Source of the DNA: Thermococcus sp. 4557
GTDB taxonomy: Archaea; Methanobacteriota_B; Thermococci; Thermococcales; Thermococcaceae
Length of the DNA stretch: 64,000 nucleotides
NCBI RefSeq assembly: GCF_000221185.1
Contig: NC_015865.1
Coordinates: 310,001-374,000, forward strand
Reading direction: 5' to 3'
Both the position numbers and the translations under genes were made by a program. The notes beneath the pieces were generated by a model. The model saw only the letters and a program-made list of their open reading frames with translations, made no database searches and was not told the DNA's origin. Shown here one piece after another: positions 1-7,803 of the stretch. How positions within the stretch are numbered: the stretch's first letter is position 1; every line of letters begins with the position of its first letter.

Positions 1-6
1 CGTCTT

Positions 7-156
7 TCAAAGCTCTTCAGCCTCCGCAATGGCCCATTTTATCGTTTTCTCCTCAAACGTTCCAAGTGCACCCCTAAAGTGCCTTAGCCTCTCAAGTTTT
101 TTGGCCTCCGTTTGCATTGGTTGTTTCCCTGGCTCGTTGAGATTTTCCATCTTCAT
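7..156 (-). CDS. small hypothetical protein, 49 aa
   Basis: A short complete reading frame, MKMENLNEP to AEAEEL, lies 36 bp downstream of moaB on the same strand, so the two could be co-transcribed. A GGTGGTG ribosome binding site stands just before the first ATG. Its spacing suits the second ATG (position 150, 47 aa) better. The product is highly charged and Glu/Lys-rich, with a predicted helical C-terminal half. It recalls small VapB-type antitoxins in size and composition, but I recognise no motif and see no PIN-domain partner inside the window. Function is unknown. Confidence 0.45.
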   Translation of the reverse strand: MKMENLNEPGKQPMQTEAKKLERLRHFRGALGTFEEKTIKWAIAEAEEL

Positions 157-192
157 CACCACCCATTATCTTTGTATGATCGAATATTAACC

Positions 193-708
193 TTACTCCC
201 TCCCGTGCTTGAGTACGTGGCCGGCCTCTTTGAGGATGATTTTGATCCCAGTCCTTGCCGCGCCGAGACTGCCGGGCAGGCAGAAGACGGCCATGGTTCT
301 GCCGGAGCTCCTGATTATTCCCGCGGTTGCCCTCGTCATGACCGCGGCTGTGCCTATCTCCTCGTAGCTGAGGAGTCTAAAAACCTCGCCGAAGCCCGTC
401 AGTTCCTTATCGAGGAGGGGCCTGATGCTCTCTATCGTCACGTCCCTGCTTGTTATTCCGGTTCCGCCGGAGGTTACCAGGACCTCCGCCCCCGCTCTGA
501 AGGCCTCGACAACGGCACCGATTATCGCCATCTTCTCGTCGGGAACGACCGCGTAGTAAACCTTCTCATGTCCAGCCTTCTCCAGCTCCTCCACGAGGAA
601 CTTCCCGCTCTTGTCCTCCTTCTCACCCCTGCTCGCGGTGTCGCTGACCGTTATGACCGCGAACTTAAACTTCTTTGGAGCCTTTCTCTTGTGTTCCTCC
701 GCTCCCAT
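193..708 (-). CDS. moaB: MoaB/Mog-type molybdopterin biosynthesis protein
   Basis: A 171 aa protein of the MoaB/MogA family, which adenylylates molybdopterin before molybdenum or tungsten insertion. Thermococcales use tungstopterin enzymes. Visible family marks are the N-terminal FAVITVSDTASRG strand-loop (about residues 16-28), TSGGTGITSRD at about 79-89 (the MPT-binding GGTG loop), and the C-terminal LPGSLGAARTG segment. Length is normal for a stand-alone MoaB. The start is supported by GGGTGGTAAT directly before ATG. It is divergent from cbiZ across a 100 bp region. Family assignment is firm; MoaB versus MogA role is inference. Confidence 0.93.
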   Translation of the reverse strand: MGAEEHKRKAPKKFKFAVITVSDTASRGEKEDKSGKFLVEELEKAGHEKVYYAVVPDEKMAIIGAVVEAFRAGAEVLVTSGGTGITSRDVTIESIRPLLDKELTGFGEVFRLLSYEEIGTAAVMTRATAGIIRSSGRTMAVFCLPGSLGAARTGIKIILKEAGHVLKHGRE

Positions 709-775
709 ATTACCACCCGATTAAGCTTGTTCCTGAACTTAATAACCTTTCAGCAAACGGAAGCGTTTAACGGGA

Positions 776-786
776 AGGGTTATATC
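776..786 (+). promoter_or_regulatory. TATA element of cbiZ
   Basis: GGTTATATCTT lies about 27 bp before the cbiZ ATG at 809, the expected archaeal distance for transcription starting almost at the start codon. A GAGGAGG ribosome binding site at about 798-804 suggests that a short leader exists. Confidence 0.5.
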
Positions 787-808
787 TTGAGAGGCTGAGG
801 AGGAAGTC

Positions 809-1402
809 ATGGAGTTCAAACACTTCATCCAGCCATTCGACGAGCCGCTGCTGGCATTAAGCAACGCACCCCACAGAGGGGGCCTAACGAAAGCAAATGG
901 TTTCTTTTTCATGATGGTTCACAAGAACTACTCCGGCGACTACAAAGCCGACTGCCTCGCCTTCGAGCGGGAGAGCGGCCTAAAGAACTTCGTTGGCTTT
1001 ATGACGGCCGCGGAGGTGGGTAAGGTTCTCTCTGTTGCAAGGAGCGGGAGTGTTACGGCCTATGTCACGGCCGGGATAACAAACCCTGCGATAGCCGGCG
1101 ATGTGCCGCCTCCCTGGAAGCCGGGGACGATAAACATCGCCCTCGTCATCCGGGAAGGCCTGACCGTCGGCGCGATGGCGAACGCAATAATGACTGCCAC
1201 CGAGGCGAAGACGTACACCCTGCTGAGCCTCGGATACAACGCCACCGGAACGACGAGCGACGGCATCGGCGTCTTCGCTTTTGAAGGGGAGAAGGAGTGG
1301 GCGGGAACGGCGACGGAGCTTGGAATGGGCATAGGAAAAGCGGTAAGGGAAGCCCTCGCTGAGAGTCTGAGGAAGTGGGAGAGGACGAGAAGCGTTAAAT
1401 AG
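809..1402 (+). CDS. cbiZ: adenosylcobinamide amidohydrolase CbiZ
   Basis: A 197 aa CbiZ-family enzyme. In archaea CbiZ cleaves the aminopropanol arm from adenosylcobinamide to give adenosylcobyric acid, so that salvaged corrinoids enter the pathway at CbiB. Family-like segments include SNAPHRGGL near residue 18, TAGITNPAIAGD near 87-98, and the AMANAIMTATEAKT stretch near 122-135. The start has a GAGGAGG ribosome binding site. It is the first gene of the cobalamin salvage island and is followed by a toxin-antitoxin pair, then by cobT on the other strand. Confidence rests on family resemblance plus seven cobalamin neighbours. Confidence 0.85.
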   Translation: MEFKHFIQPFDEPLLALSNAPHRGGLTKANGFFFMMVHKNYSGDYKADCLAFERESGLKNFVGFMTAAEVGKVLSVARSGSVTAYVTAGITNPAIAGDVPPPWKPGTINIALVIREGLTVGAMANAIMTATEAKTYTLLSLGYNATGTTSDGIGVFAFEGEKEWAGTATELGMGIGKAVREALAESLRKWERTRSVK

Positions 1403-1431
1403 TCTCGCTTCCTATTAGGAGCGGTGAGAGA

Positions 1432-1644
1432 ATGGAGGACGTTGAGAGCCAGGTCGAGAGGCTGTTCCTTGACGCACAGAACCTCCTGTTGAAAATGAAG
1501 CTGAAGGAGATTCGGAAGGGCAGGGTTACCCTTGAGGAGGTAGAAAAAGTTGTTCAGGAGGAGCTGAAGGTCGAAGAGGACGTAGAGGATATAACGGAGA
1601 TAATCCGCCAGATGAGGGAGAGAGACTATGAGTTCGAGTACTGA
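1432..1644 (+). CDS. VapB-type antitoxin (putative)
   Basis: A 70 aa acidic, helical protein that ends inside the start of the PIN-domain gene (17 bp overlap), the usual antitoxin-toxin layout. The start has a GGTGAGAG ribosome binding site. No AbrB, RHH or Phd DNA-binding motif can be seen; the C-terminal half (VEKVVQEELKVEED) looks like the toxin-wrapping helix of short antitoxins. The call rests mainly on position and coupling to the toxin gene. It is 29 bp after cbiZ and may share its transcript. Confidence 0.65.
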   Translation: MEDVESQVERLFLDAQNLLLKMKLKEIRKGRVTLEEVEKVVQEELKVEEDVEDITEIIRQMRERDYEFEY

Positions 1645-2098
1645 CGTAGTGCTGGACACAAGCGTCCTCGTTAAGGGATTTCTACCGCCGTTGCGCCGAA
1701 AACACGATGAGATTTACTACAGGCAACTTTCCGTTCATCTGAAAGCCAAGGAACTGCTGAAGAAAGCTCAGAACGGAGAGTTCATACTTCATGAACCCGT
1801 CATAGCGCTCGTAGAAACTTCAACTGTGTTGTGGAGGCTCTCAAAAAGTGAAAGAATAGTCGACGTTGGCGTTGAGTTCCTCGAAACTTACTCAATCTTC
1901 TACTCCGACGTTTACCTCATGGAAGACGCGATGAAACTGGGCAGAGAAACCGGGGCCAGCGGTTTCGACGTTCTCTTCCTCGCCTGCGCGAAGAAGGTAA
2001 ACGCCAAACTGATAACCGACGACAAAAAGATGTACGAGAAGGCCGTAAAAGCGGGAATAGAAGCGGAACTCCTCAGGGAGCTCACTTCATCTCCATGA
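1628..2098 (+). CDS. PIN-domain ribonuclease toxin, VapC type
   Basis: A 156 aa PIN-domain protein, expected to be a Mg2+-dependent ribonuclease toxin. The first acidic residue is in [12 protein letters not shown] (about residues 6-18), a second is the Glu of [10 protein letters not shown] (near 60), and the C-terminal acidic pair lies in [13 protein letters not shown] and LITDDKKM (about 110-134). This is the full PIN metal set. It overlaps the antitoxin gene by 17 bp at the start. Its last 17 bp overlap the 3' end of convergent cobT, so the two messages are complementary there. Confidence 0.85.
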   Translation: MSSSTDVVLDTSVLVKGFLPPLRRKHDEIYYRQLSVHLKAKELLKKAQNGEFILHEPVIALVETSTVLWRLSKSERIVDVGVEFLETYSIFYSDVYLMEDAMKLGRETGASGFDVLFLACAKKVNAKLITDDKKMYEKAVKAGIEAELLRELTSSP

Positions 2099-3083
2099 GC
2101 CTTCTGTACAGCTCCTCCACTTTTTCGCTAACGTCCTCCGGCGAGAATCCGGCCTTTATTGCCAGCCACGTGGCTCCTCCAGCCCCTACTCCCTCCTTAA
2201 CGTAACCGCGCTCATAGTCCCTCAGTCCTTTAAACTCGCTCTTCGAGAAGTCCAAATCGGCGGCGTAGCTTATAATCCCGATTTCCTTTGCAGTCTCGAT
2301 GAAGGTCGCGCTCTTGTCATTCACGACCCACTTGGTTGTGGCAATCATGAACCTGCTCAAGTCCTCGCCGAGGGCCTTCAAGAGCGCTGAAACGGCCAGC
2401 ATCTGAGTTCCACCTGCTAAAACGATGTCCCTCCTAAAGCCGAGCGCGATACCGATTACCGTCGCCATCATCGGGTCGCCGAACTGCCTGAGGGCTTCGA
2501 GGGGGTTGTCCCTCAGCTGACCCCTTTCGATTCCGGCCCTACTGAAGGCTTCACCGATTACCTTCTCCTTCAAACTCTGCGGGTTGTCCGGAGATGCGGA
2601 GCTGGTCTTGGCGTCGTAGCCGAGCGCCCAGAGAACCGCTTGAGCTGTCGTCGTTCCTCCTGGCGTGGACTCCCCGATTACGAGTTCCTTTATTGGGGTT
2701 TTGTTCAGCTCCTCGCCGAAGAGCTTGGCGCGCTTGATTATCTCCCCGAACTCCGGCAGTGCAGGTTCTTTTCTGAAGTCCTTCCCAACGGCGTCGCTGA
2801 TGTGGACGTGAGGGAGGAGTGGAGCTAAATACGTTCCTCCCCTGACGATTAGGATGGGAAAGTCTGCGAGCTCTTTGGCTGCTTTCGTGATTATAGCCGG
2901 CGTGGGATGCCCTTCCGGTGTTACGGGGATTACGTCAATCGTCAGGGGCTTCTCGTGGAAGAGGTATTCGGCATCGGCCACCGGCGTGAGCTTCGTCAGT
3001 TCTGGCGTCGCTCCGGCAACGCTTATCCCCGGAACGGTGCTTATCTCAGTATTTCCCAAAACGAGGAGGAAGAGGCTCTCCAT
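2082..3083 (-). CDS. cobT: archaeal NaMN:base phosphoribosyltransferase, CobT-like (UPF0284)
   Basis: A 333 aa protein of the UPF0284/archaeal CobT family, which uses nicotinate mononucleotide to activate the lower-ligand base for cobalamin. Glycine-rich stretches are seen in [14 protein letters not shown] (about 90), [22 protein letters not shown] (about 145-165) and [14 protein letters not shown] (about 230). The ATG at 3083 is preferred over a GTG at 3092 because GGTGG then sits six bases upstream. It converges with the PIN toxin gene. The genes upstream on this strand (an 82 aa membrane protein, cobY, cobS, cobZ) probably form one transcript with it. Confidence 0.85.
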   Translation of the reverse strand: MESLFLLVLGNTEISTVPGISVAGATPELTKLTPVADAEYLFHEKPLTIDVIPVTPEGHPTPAIITKAAKELADFPILIVRGGTYLAPLLPHVHISDAVGKDFRKEPALPEFGEIIKRAKLFGEELNKTPIKELVIGESTPGGTTTAQAVLWALGYDAKTSSASPDNPQSLKEKVIGEAFSRAGIERGQLRDNPLEALRQFGDPMMATVIGIALGFRRDIVLAGGTQMLAVSALLKALGEDLSRFMIATTKWVVNDKSATFIETAKEIGIISYAADLDFSKSEFKGLRDYERGYVKEGVGAGGATWLAIKAGFSPEDVSEKVEELYRRLMEMK

Positions 3084-3131
3084 TCCAACCACCGCTGGAG
3101 TTTTTATCCAGGGGTTTATATGCCCTTCGGG

Positions 3132-3380
3132 TCACCAGCGTCCTTCCCATTCCTCATACTGCCACGGCTCTTCAAGCTCCTTTGGCTCCTTTCTGCGTTT
3201 TCCCTTTATCCATCCCACGACCGCCATAATGATTATCAGGGGCACTATGACGACCAGCAGTGCTGCGGAGAACACCAGAATGCCCAGTATAACCAGGACG
3301 ACGATTATCATGATCGCTAGGAACGCCAGAATACCAACTATCGACGAGCCTATTCCCGGCCCGTCTCCACCAGTTTTCAT
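3132..3380 (-). CDS. small membrane protein, 82 aa, unknown
   Basis: This 82 aa protein has a Gly-rich N-terminus, then an almost uninterrupted hydrophobic run (about residues 12-58, Ile/Val/Leu-rich) long enough for two membrane helices, then a charged tail (GKRRKEPKELEEPWQYEEWEGRW, given in full only to show its Trp/Glu content). The start has GGTGATAGC before ATG. It sits between cobY and cobT on the same strand and is probably co-transcribed. A role in corrinoid handling at the membrane is conceivable only from context; CobS next door is also a membrane enzyme. Confidence 0.7.
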   Translation of the reverse strand: MKTGGDGPGIGSSIVGILAFLAIMIIVVLVILGILVFSAALLVVIVPLIIIMAVVGWIKGKRRKEPKELEEPWQYEEWEGRW

Positions 3381-3410
3381 GCTATCACCGTTGGAACTAC
3401 TCCCCTTTCC

Positions 3411-3968
3411 TTAAATCTCTTTTCGTTTCTTGGGCCTTAAAATCCGTGCCATTCTCTCGGCCAGCTCAATCTCCTCCCGCGTGTTCACGTTCAGAGCCAA
3501 GAGCGGGTTGCTCAGCTCGAAGAAGCGCTCTCCCTCTACCCCAACGGCGTTCAAACCGACTATTGCATATCCCTTATACACCACAGGATTCAGGTCGCGC
3601 GGGATTTTTTCGATGGACAGAACCCCGGTCAGGCTCGTCCTTCCATCGAAGGCCCCTGAGATCTGCGCTATGTCGCCCGCCTTCACGAAGGGCAGGTCTG
3701 CGGAGACGCTGACGAAGGGCCCGAACTCGTGGAGGAGCCACCCAACGTCTTCAACATAACCCTTTCCCGGTGTTTCTACGAAGGGAATTCCCTCGCGGAG
3801 GCACAGCTCCTTAGTCTTCGGCGTGTTCCGGGAGAGGGCAACGGTTGTTTCACCGACATTTTCCGCCTCATGGTAGATGCGGAGGATCATTGGCACTCCG
3901 CCGACCATTAAAACTGGTTTTTCTCGTCCCATTCTGCTCGAACGCCCACCGGCCATGATGACTATCAT
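3411..3968 (-). CDS. cobY: GTP:adenosylcobinamide-phosphate guanylyltransferase CobY
   Basis: A 185 aa nucleotidyltransferase of the archaeal CobY type, non-orthologous to bacterial CobU. It transfers GMP from GTP to adenosylcobinamide phosphate. The N-terminal IVIMAGGRSSRMGREKPV is the signature NTP-binding loop, and VSADLPFV near residue 95 carries the metal-binding Asp. It is 12 bp downstream of cobS, which uses its product. The start is supported by a purine-rich GAGGGGGTT. The family is small and well matched in length; the neighbouring cobS and cobZ make the function nearly certain. Confidence 0.9.
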   Translation of the reverse strand: MIVIMAGGRSSRMGREKPVLMVGGVPMILRIYHEAENVGETTVALSRNTPKTKELCLREGIPFVETPGKGYVEDVGWLLHEFGPFVSVSADLPFVKAGDIAQISGAFDGRTSLTGVLSIEKIPRDLNPVVYKGYAIVGLNAVGVEGERFFELSNPLLALNVNTREEIELAERMARILRPKKRKEI

Positions 3969-3980
3969 CGGAACCCCCTC

Positions 3981-4676
3981 TTAACTCATCTGCCAGACCA
4001 CCACAATTCCCAGGAGCGCTCCAGCCCGCGTTATCTCCGCCACAGCCCCAATGCAGTCACCGTTAAGCCCGCCAAAGTTCTTCAGCGAGATGTGAATAAC
4101 GTAAGCCCCAGTCAAGGGGCCAGTGAGGGACGCTAAGGAGCGTGGTTCGGTGTAAGCTATTGGGATGAGCAAGAGGAAGTAAAGGGCCGTTCCAAGAACC
4201 AGTTGCTTTCGATTCACCCGCTCCATGAAGTACGCTCCGAGTCCCTGACCGAGGGGCTTCTTCGTCGCTAGAGCGAGGAGCATGGCGAACTTGGAGTTCA
4301 GCTCCGCCAGGAAGAGGGCATAGAAAGGAACGAGCTGGAGGGAATAGACCTGGAGGAAAAGAACCATCACGACCGCAAAAACTCCCGCTATCCCGGTGTT
4401 CAGATCCTTCATTGCCTTAATCTTCCTCTCGCGGTCGCCCTTGGCCATTATCCCGTCCGCCCAGTCCGCCAGGCCGTCGAGGTGGAGGAGCCCTATCGTG
4501 AAGTATAGAGCAAGAAGGGCCAAAACGTTCCCGAGGGGAAGGTTAAGGTAGAGAACCGCGGTTGGAAGGGCCGAGCTTAGGAGGGCAACCAGTGGGAGTG
4601 CCCAGAGCTCTCCCCGGGCCTTCTCGAAGTCTCCCCTAACCGGCAGTCTGGTGAAAAAGGGAACGAGGTTCTTCAT
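3981..4676 (-). CDS. cobS: adenosylcobinamide-GDP ribazoletransferase (cobalamin synthase)
   Basis: A 231 aa polytopic membrane enzyme that joins adenosylcobinamide-GDP to alpha-ribazole (or its phosphate), completing the nucleotide loop. The family signature is visible: FFTRLPV near the N-terminus, then [17 protein letters not shown] (about residues 62-78), the Asp-rich CDP-alcohol-transferase-like active site, followed by [16 protein letters not shown]. Six or more hydrophobic segments follow. Its ATG overlaps the cobZ stop by 4 bp (ATGA), so translation is coupled. Confidence 0.95.
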   Translation of the reverse strand: MKNLVPFFTRLPVRGDFEKARGELWALPLVALLSSALPTAVLYLNLPLGNVLALLALYFTIGLLHLDGLADWADGIMAKGDRERKIKAMKDLNTGIAGVFAVVMVLFLQVYSLQLVPFYALFLAELNSKFAMLLALATKKPLGQGLGAYFMERVNRKQLVLGTALYFLLLIPIAYTEPRSLASLTGPLTGAYVIHISLKNFGGLNGDCIGAVAEITRAGALLGIVVVWQMS

Positions 4677-5089
4677 GGCTGCTCCCCCTCTGATTCGAAG
4701 AGTCTCGTCATACAGCCCGCTATGAAGCCGCCGACCGCGTCGTCGAGGAACGGTGGGAGCTCCGCCAAAATCCCCGGTTTCCGCGTGTCGTAGTAGAAGA
4801 AGTTGAAGAGAGCCATCTTGCCGCCGATTAGCTCGGCTATGGAAATCCCAATCAGCTCGTCGGCCACTAAATTGACCGGATCGCCCTCAACCTTGAAGTT
4901 CTCCTCAAGCAGGAACGCCGCCGTTAGGAGTGCCTGGACGTTGATGTCACCAAGATAGTGGAGCATCAGCTCCCTAAGTTTCTCCCGAACTTCTTCTCGT
5001 TCGTCACCGATGTAAAGTTCCAGCGCGGTGTCGAGCATCGCGTCGAGTGTTATCCCCTTTGATTCGAGAATCTGAAAGAACTCCACCAT
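4673..5089 (-). CDS. cobZ: alpha-ribazole phosphatase CobZ-like protein
   Basis: A roughly 138 aa protein of the PgpA-like family used by archaea as CobZ, the alpha-ribazole-5'-phosphate phosphatase that replaces bacterial CobC. Visible features are the Asp/Asn-rich [31 protein letters not shown] and the C-terminal [20 protein letters not shown] chose ATG 5089 because GGTGG stands eight bases before it; a TTG at 5116 in the same frame would add nine residues and has GGTGG immediately in front. It is first in the minus-strand cob operon and divergent from the glycosylase gene across 38-65 bp. Confidence 0.8.
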   Translation of the reverse strand: MVEFFQILESKGITLDAMLDTALELYIGDEREEVREKLRELMLHYLGDINVQALLTAAFLLEENFKVEGDPVNLVADELIGISIAELIGGKMALFNFFYYDTRKPGILAELPPFLDDAVGGFIAGCMTRLFESEGEQP

Positions 5090-5126
5090 ACCCTTTTCCA
5101 CCGTTTCAGTCTTCAACCACCAAACC

Positions 5127-5132
5127 TATAAA
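5127..5132 (+). promoter_or_regulatory. TATA element of the glycosylase-cbiB transcript
   Basis: CCTATAAACC is centred about 26 bp before ATG 5155. No ribosome binding site precedes that ATG, so a leaderless message is likely. This supports choosing 5155 over the upstream in-frame start at 5047, which would lie inside cobZ. Confidence 0.5.
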
Positions 5133-5154
5133 CCCTCTGGACTTTTTATCCATT

Positions 5155-5901
5155 ATGCTCTTAAGGCTGGAGAACCTCAAAAGGGTGGGCGAGCTTTACA
5201 TAAACCCGACCAACCTCAAGGTCGCCCCGTTAGCCCTTCGCGACTGGAGGGACTTTCTAAGTCTGGATGAGAGGACCTACGGGGTCTATGCGAGAACGAT
5301 ATACAACCCCCAGGAGCGTTTTCTGGTGGTAAATTCAGATGATATGGGCCCTTTAATGAGACTGGAGGCTCTCTACTGGGAGTTTCTGATGGAGGCGGAG
5401 TACTTTTGCGGCACCGAGAATCTGGACTATCAGCTCCGGATCGGGGAGTTTGATGGCCTTCCCTTCGCCAACGGCTGGGTCGGTTCGGGAGTGGTGCTCG
5501 TAGGGGAGGCACCGGGAAGGAGGGGCTGCGGGAAGACGGGGATATGCTTCTACCGCGACGCATCGGGAATGCTCCTGAGGAAGACCCTCTTCAGCCTCGG
5601 CATTAACCCCGACTTCCTCTACATAACCAACGTCCTCAAGTGTAACCCTCCGCAAAACAGGCTCCGTGGAGTCCCTGAGGGGGCCTATGAACTGCTCGCA
5701 ATGGAGATCGAGGCGATTAAGCCAGGGGCCATCTTCGCCATTGGCAGAACCGCCGAGAAGACCCTCAAAGAGCTTGGATTCGAGGTTGAGTACTTAAAAC
5801 ACCCGGCCTGGTACGTGCGCCGGGGCCTGAGGGAACCGAGTGAGGAGATACTCGCCGAGTACGCTAAAATCAGGGAGGCCATGGGAGAATGGAGGTCCTA
5901 A
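5155..5901 (+). CDS. diverged uracil-DNA glycosylase superfamily protein
   Basis: A 248 aa protein with the family-4-like UDG core: [17 protein letters not shown] (about 113-129), [14 protein letters not shown] (156-169) and a final HPAWY (216-220). These correspond to the motif 1 GEAPG loop, the KC.PP.NR segment and the motif 2 His. In family 4 enzymes four Cys hold a 4Fe-4S cluster. Here Cys85, 125, 131 and 163 are the only candidates. Cys163 fits, but the usual second Cys about 15 residues later is absent and the spacing is non-canonical. Its end overlaps cbiB by 13 bp, placing it in the cobalamin transcript. DNA repair is the default inference; substrate is unknown. Confidence 0.75.
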   Translation: MLLRLENLKRVGELYINPTNLKVAPLALRDWRDFLSLDERTYGVYARTIYNPQERFLVVNSDDMGPLMRLEALYWEFLMEAEYFCGTENLDYQLRIGEFDGLPFANGWVGSGVVLVGEAPGRRGCGKTGICFYRDASGMLLRKTLFSLGINPDFLYITNVLKCNPPQNRLRGVPEGAYELLAMEIEAIKPGAIFAIGRTAEKTLKELGFEVEYLKHPAWYVRRGLREPSEEILAEYAKIREAMGEWRS

Positions 5902-6773
5902 TCGTTTTTCTCCTTGCGCTCCTCTGGGACCTGCTCCTCGGCGAGCCGCCGGCGTTAGTCCACCCCGTCGTCTGGTTCGGACGGTTAGTGGGGTTTTTTG
6001 ACGGACGCTGGGAGCGAAAAGGTCCTCTTCCCGACTTCTTAGCCGGAACACTGGCCGCTCTGGTCGCCCTCCTCTTTGCCATTGCCCTCTCGCTCCTTCC
6101 GTTCTACCTACCCTTCCCGCTCAACTATGCTTTGGCCGTTTACCTCCTCAAGAGCTCCTTTGCGATAAAGAGCCTCCACGAGCACGTTTCGAGAACCGTA
6201 ACTGAGAACATCGAGGAAAAGAGGAATGCCGTCTCGATGATAGTGAGCAGGGATACAAAGAGCCTTGACGAGGCGCACCTCAACTCGGCAGCGATAGAGA
6301 GCCTCGCCGAGAACCTGAACGACTCTGTTGTGGCTCCCCTTTTCTACTTCCTCCTCTTTGGCCTCCCGGGAGCTCTGCTCTACCGTGCCGCTAACACGCT
6401 CGACGCGATGCTCGGTTACCGGAACGAGCGCTACGAGTTCTTCGGCAAGTTCTCGGCGAGGTTCGACGACCTCCTCAACTTCGTCCCGGCCCGCTTGACG
6501 GTTCTCCTCTACCTCCCGTTCGGCGGACGGAGGGTTTTGAAGTATTACCGCCTCGCGAGGTTCAAGCTCAACTCCGACAAGCCGATGGCTGCCATGAGCG
6601 CCCTCCTCGGCGTCTGGCTAGAGAAGCCCGGCGTGTATCATTTTCCCGGCAGAGCTCCGGAGAACAACGATATACGGAAGGCCCTGAAGGTTTACTGGTT
6701 AGTCGTTGCCGAATGGGTGATTATCGTCTCTCTACTCCTTGCAACGGAGGTGTTTCCATGCTTGAACCCGTGA
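5889..6773 (+). CDS. cbiB: adenosylcobinamide-phosphate synthase CbiB/CobD
   Basis: A 294 aa polytopic membrane protein that attaches aminopropanol (phosphate) to adenosylcobyric acid. The signature opening is clear: [24 protein letters not shown] (about residues 10-33, quoted in part: WDLLLGEPP and HPVVWFGR). It is followed by SMIVSRDT, the [20 protein letters not shown] active-site helix region and [17 protein letters not shown]. Length is normal. It overlaps the glycosylase gene by 13 bp and the following aminotransferase-like gene by 16 bp. It acts directly after CbiZ in the salvage route. Confidence 0.95.
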   Translation: MEVLIVFLLALLWDLLLGEPPALVHPVVWFGRLVGFFDGRWERKGPLPDFLAGTLAALVALLFAIALSLLPFYLPFPLNYALAVYLLKSSFAIKSLHEHVSRTVTENIEEKRNAVSMIVSRDTKSLDEAHLNSAAIESLAENLNDSVVAPLFYFLLFGLPGALLYRAANTLDAMLGYRNERYEFFGKFSARFDDLLNFVPARLTVLLYLPFGGRRVLKYYRLARFKLNSDKPMAAMSALLGVWLEKPGVYHFPGRAPENNDIRKALKVYWLVVAEWVIIVSLLLATEVFPCLNP

Positions 6774-7726
6774 AGTTCTCAACTTACCACGGCGGGAGCA
6801 GGGAAGAAGGTCTGCTCGACTTCTCGGCCTCGCTGAATCCCTATCCGCCCGAGTGGCTCGAGGAGATGTTCCGGAGGGCAAAGGAGATAAGCACCCGCTA
6901 CTCCTACTATGAGAGGCTTGAGAAGGAACTGGCCGAGCTAGTCGGTGAACCCCTGACGGTAACGGCTGGAATCACCGAGGCGCTCTACCTCCTCGGAATA
7001 CTCGCGCTCCGTGGGAGGAAGGTGGTAATCCCCCGCCATACATACGGCGAGTACGAGAGGGCTGCGAGGATTTTTGGAGCGGAGGTCATTAAAGGCCCGA
7101 ACGAGCCTGAAAAGCTCGCGGAGCTTGTTGGGAGAGACTCGGTGGTTTTCTTCTGCAACCCCAACAACCCCGACGGGAGGTTTTATAGAATTAAGGAGCT
7201 CAAACCCCTCCTCGATGCGGTTGAGGAGGGAAAAGCCCTCCTTGTCCTCGATGAGGCTTTCATAGACTTTGTGGAGAGACCTGAAAGCCCGGAAGGAGGA
7301 AACATCGTCAGGCTTAGAACCTTCACCAAGAGCTACGGTCTGCCGGGAATAAGGGTCGGCTACGTCCTGGGCTTTCCAGAGGCGTTTAGGAGTGTTAGAA
7401 TGCCGTGGAGCATAGGTTCAGTGGGTCTGGCCTTCCTTGAATTCCTAATCAAGGACGGCTTCGAACACCTGAGGAAAACGATGCCCCAAATCTGGCGTGA
7501 GAAGAAAAGGCTGGAACAGGCCCTCGACGTGAAAAGCGACGCCAACTTCTTCATCAAGCGCGTTGGTGATGCAGGGGAAGCCGTGGAGAGACTTAAAGAA
7601 CGTGGAATCCTCGTCAGGAGCTGTGAGAGCTTCGGCCTGCCCGAGTTCGTTCGCTTTTCGGTTAGAAAGCCGGAGGAGAATGATATTTTAATTGCAGGGT
7701 TCAGGCGTGTTTTAAACGGCCTTTGA
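6758..7726 (+). CDS. PLP-dependent aminotransferase, likely threonine-phosphate decarboxylase-like
   Basis: A 322 aa fold-type I PLP enzyme related to histidinol-phosphate aminotransferase and CobD threonine-phosphate decarboxylase. The N-terminal YHGG and [12 protein letters not shown] (about 7-29) are typical of CobD-like enzymes. [12 protein letters not shown] holds the PLP-contacting Asn, VLDEAFIDF the Asp, and [15 protein letters not shown] the catalytic Lys. The ATG at 6758 has GGAGGTG six bases upstream and lies inside cbiB (16 bp overlap). Context next to cbiB, which needs aminopropanol phosphate, favours a CobD role. A histidinol-phosphate aminotransferase function cannot be excluded from sequence. 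Confidence 0.82.
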   Translation: MLEPVKFSTYHGGSREEGLLDFSASLNPYPPEWLEEMFRRAKEISTRYSYYERLEKELAELVGEPLTVTAGITEALYLLGILALRGRKVVIPRHTYGEYERAARIFGAEVIKGPNEPEKLAELVGRDSVVFFCNPNNPDGRFYRIKELKPLLDAVEEGKALLVLDEAFIDFVERPESPEGGNIVRLRTFTKSYGLPGIRVGYVLGFPEAFRSVRMPWSIGSVGLAFLEFLIKDGFEHLRKTMPQIWREKKRLEQALDVKSDANFFIKRVGDAGEAVERLKERGILVRSCESFGLPEFVRFSVRKPEENDILIAGFRRVLNGL

Positions 7727-7803
7727 CAGTGCGTGCTGTGGAAACACGAGGGCAACGGTTAAATAATTCTGTGGACTATGTAGGATACGGGACACAACAA
7801 AGA

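Noticed and set aside
776-1402. Cobalamin riboswitch ahead of cbiZ
   Set aside because: No B12-box-like sequence or long leader; the TATA box lies within 30 bp of the start codon.
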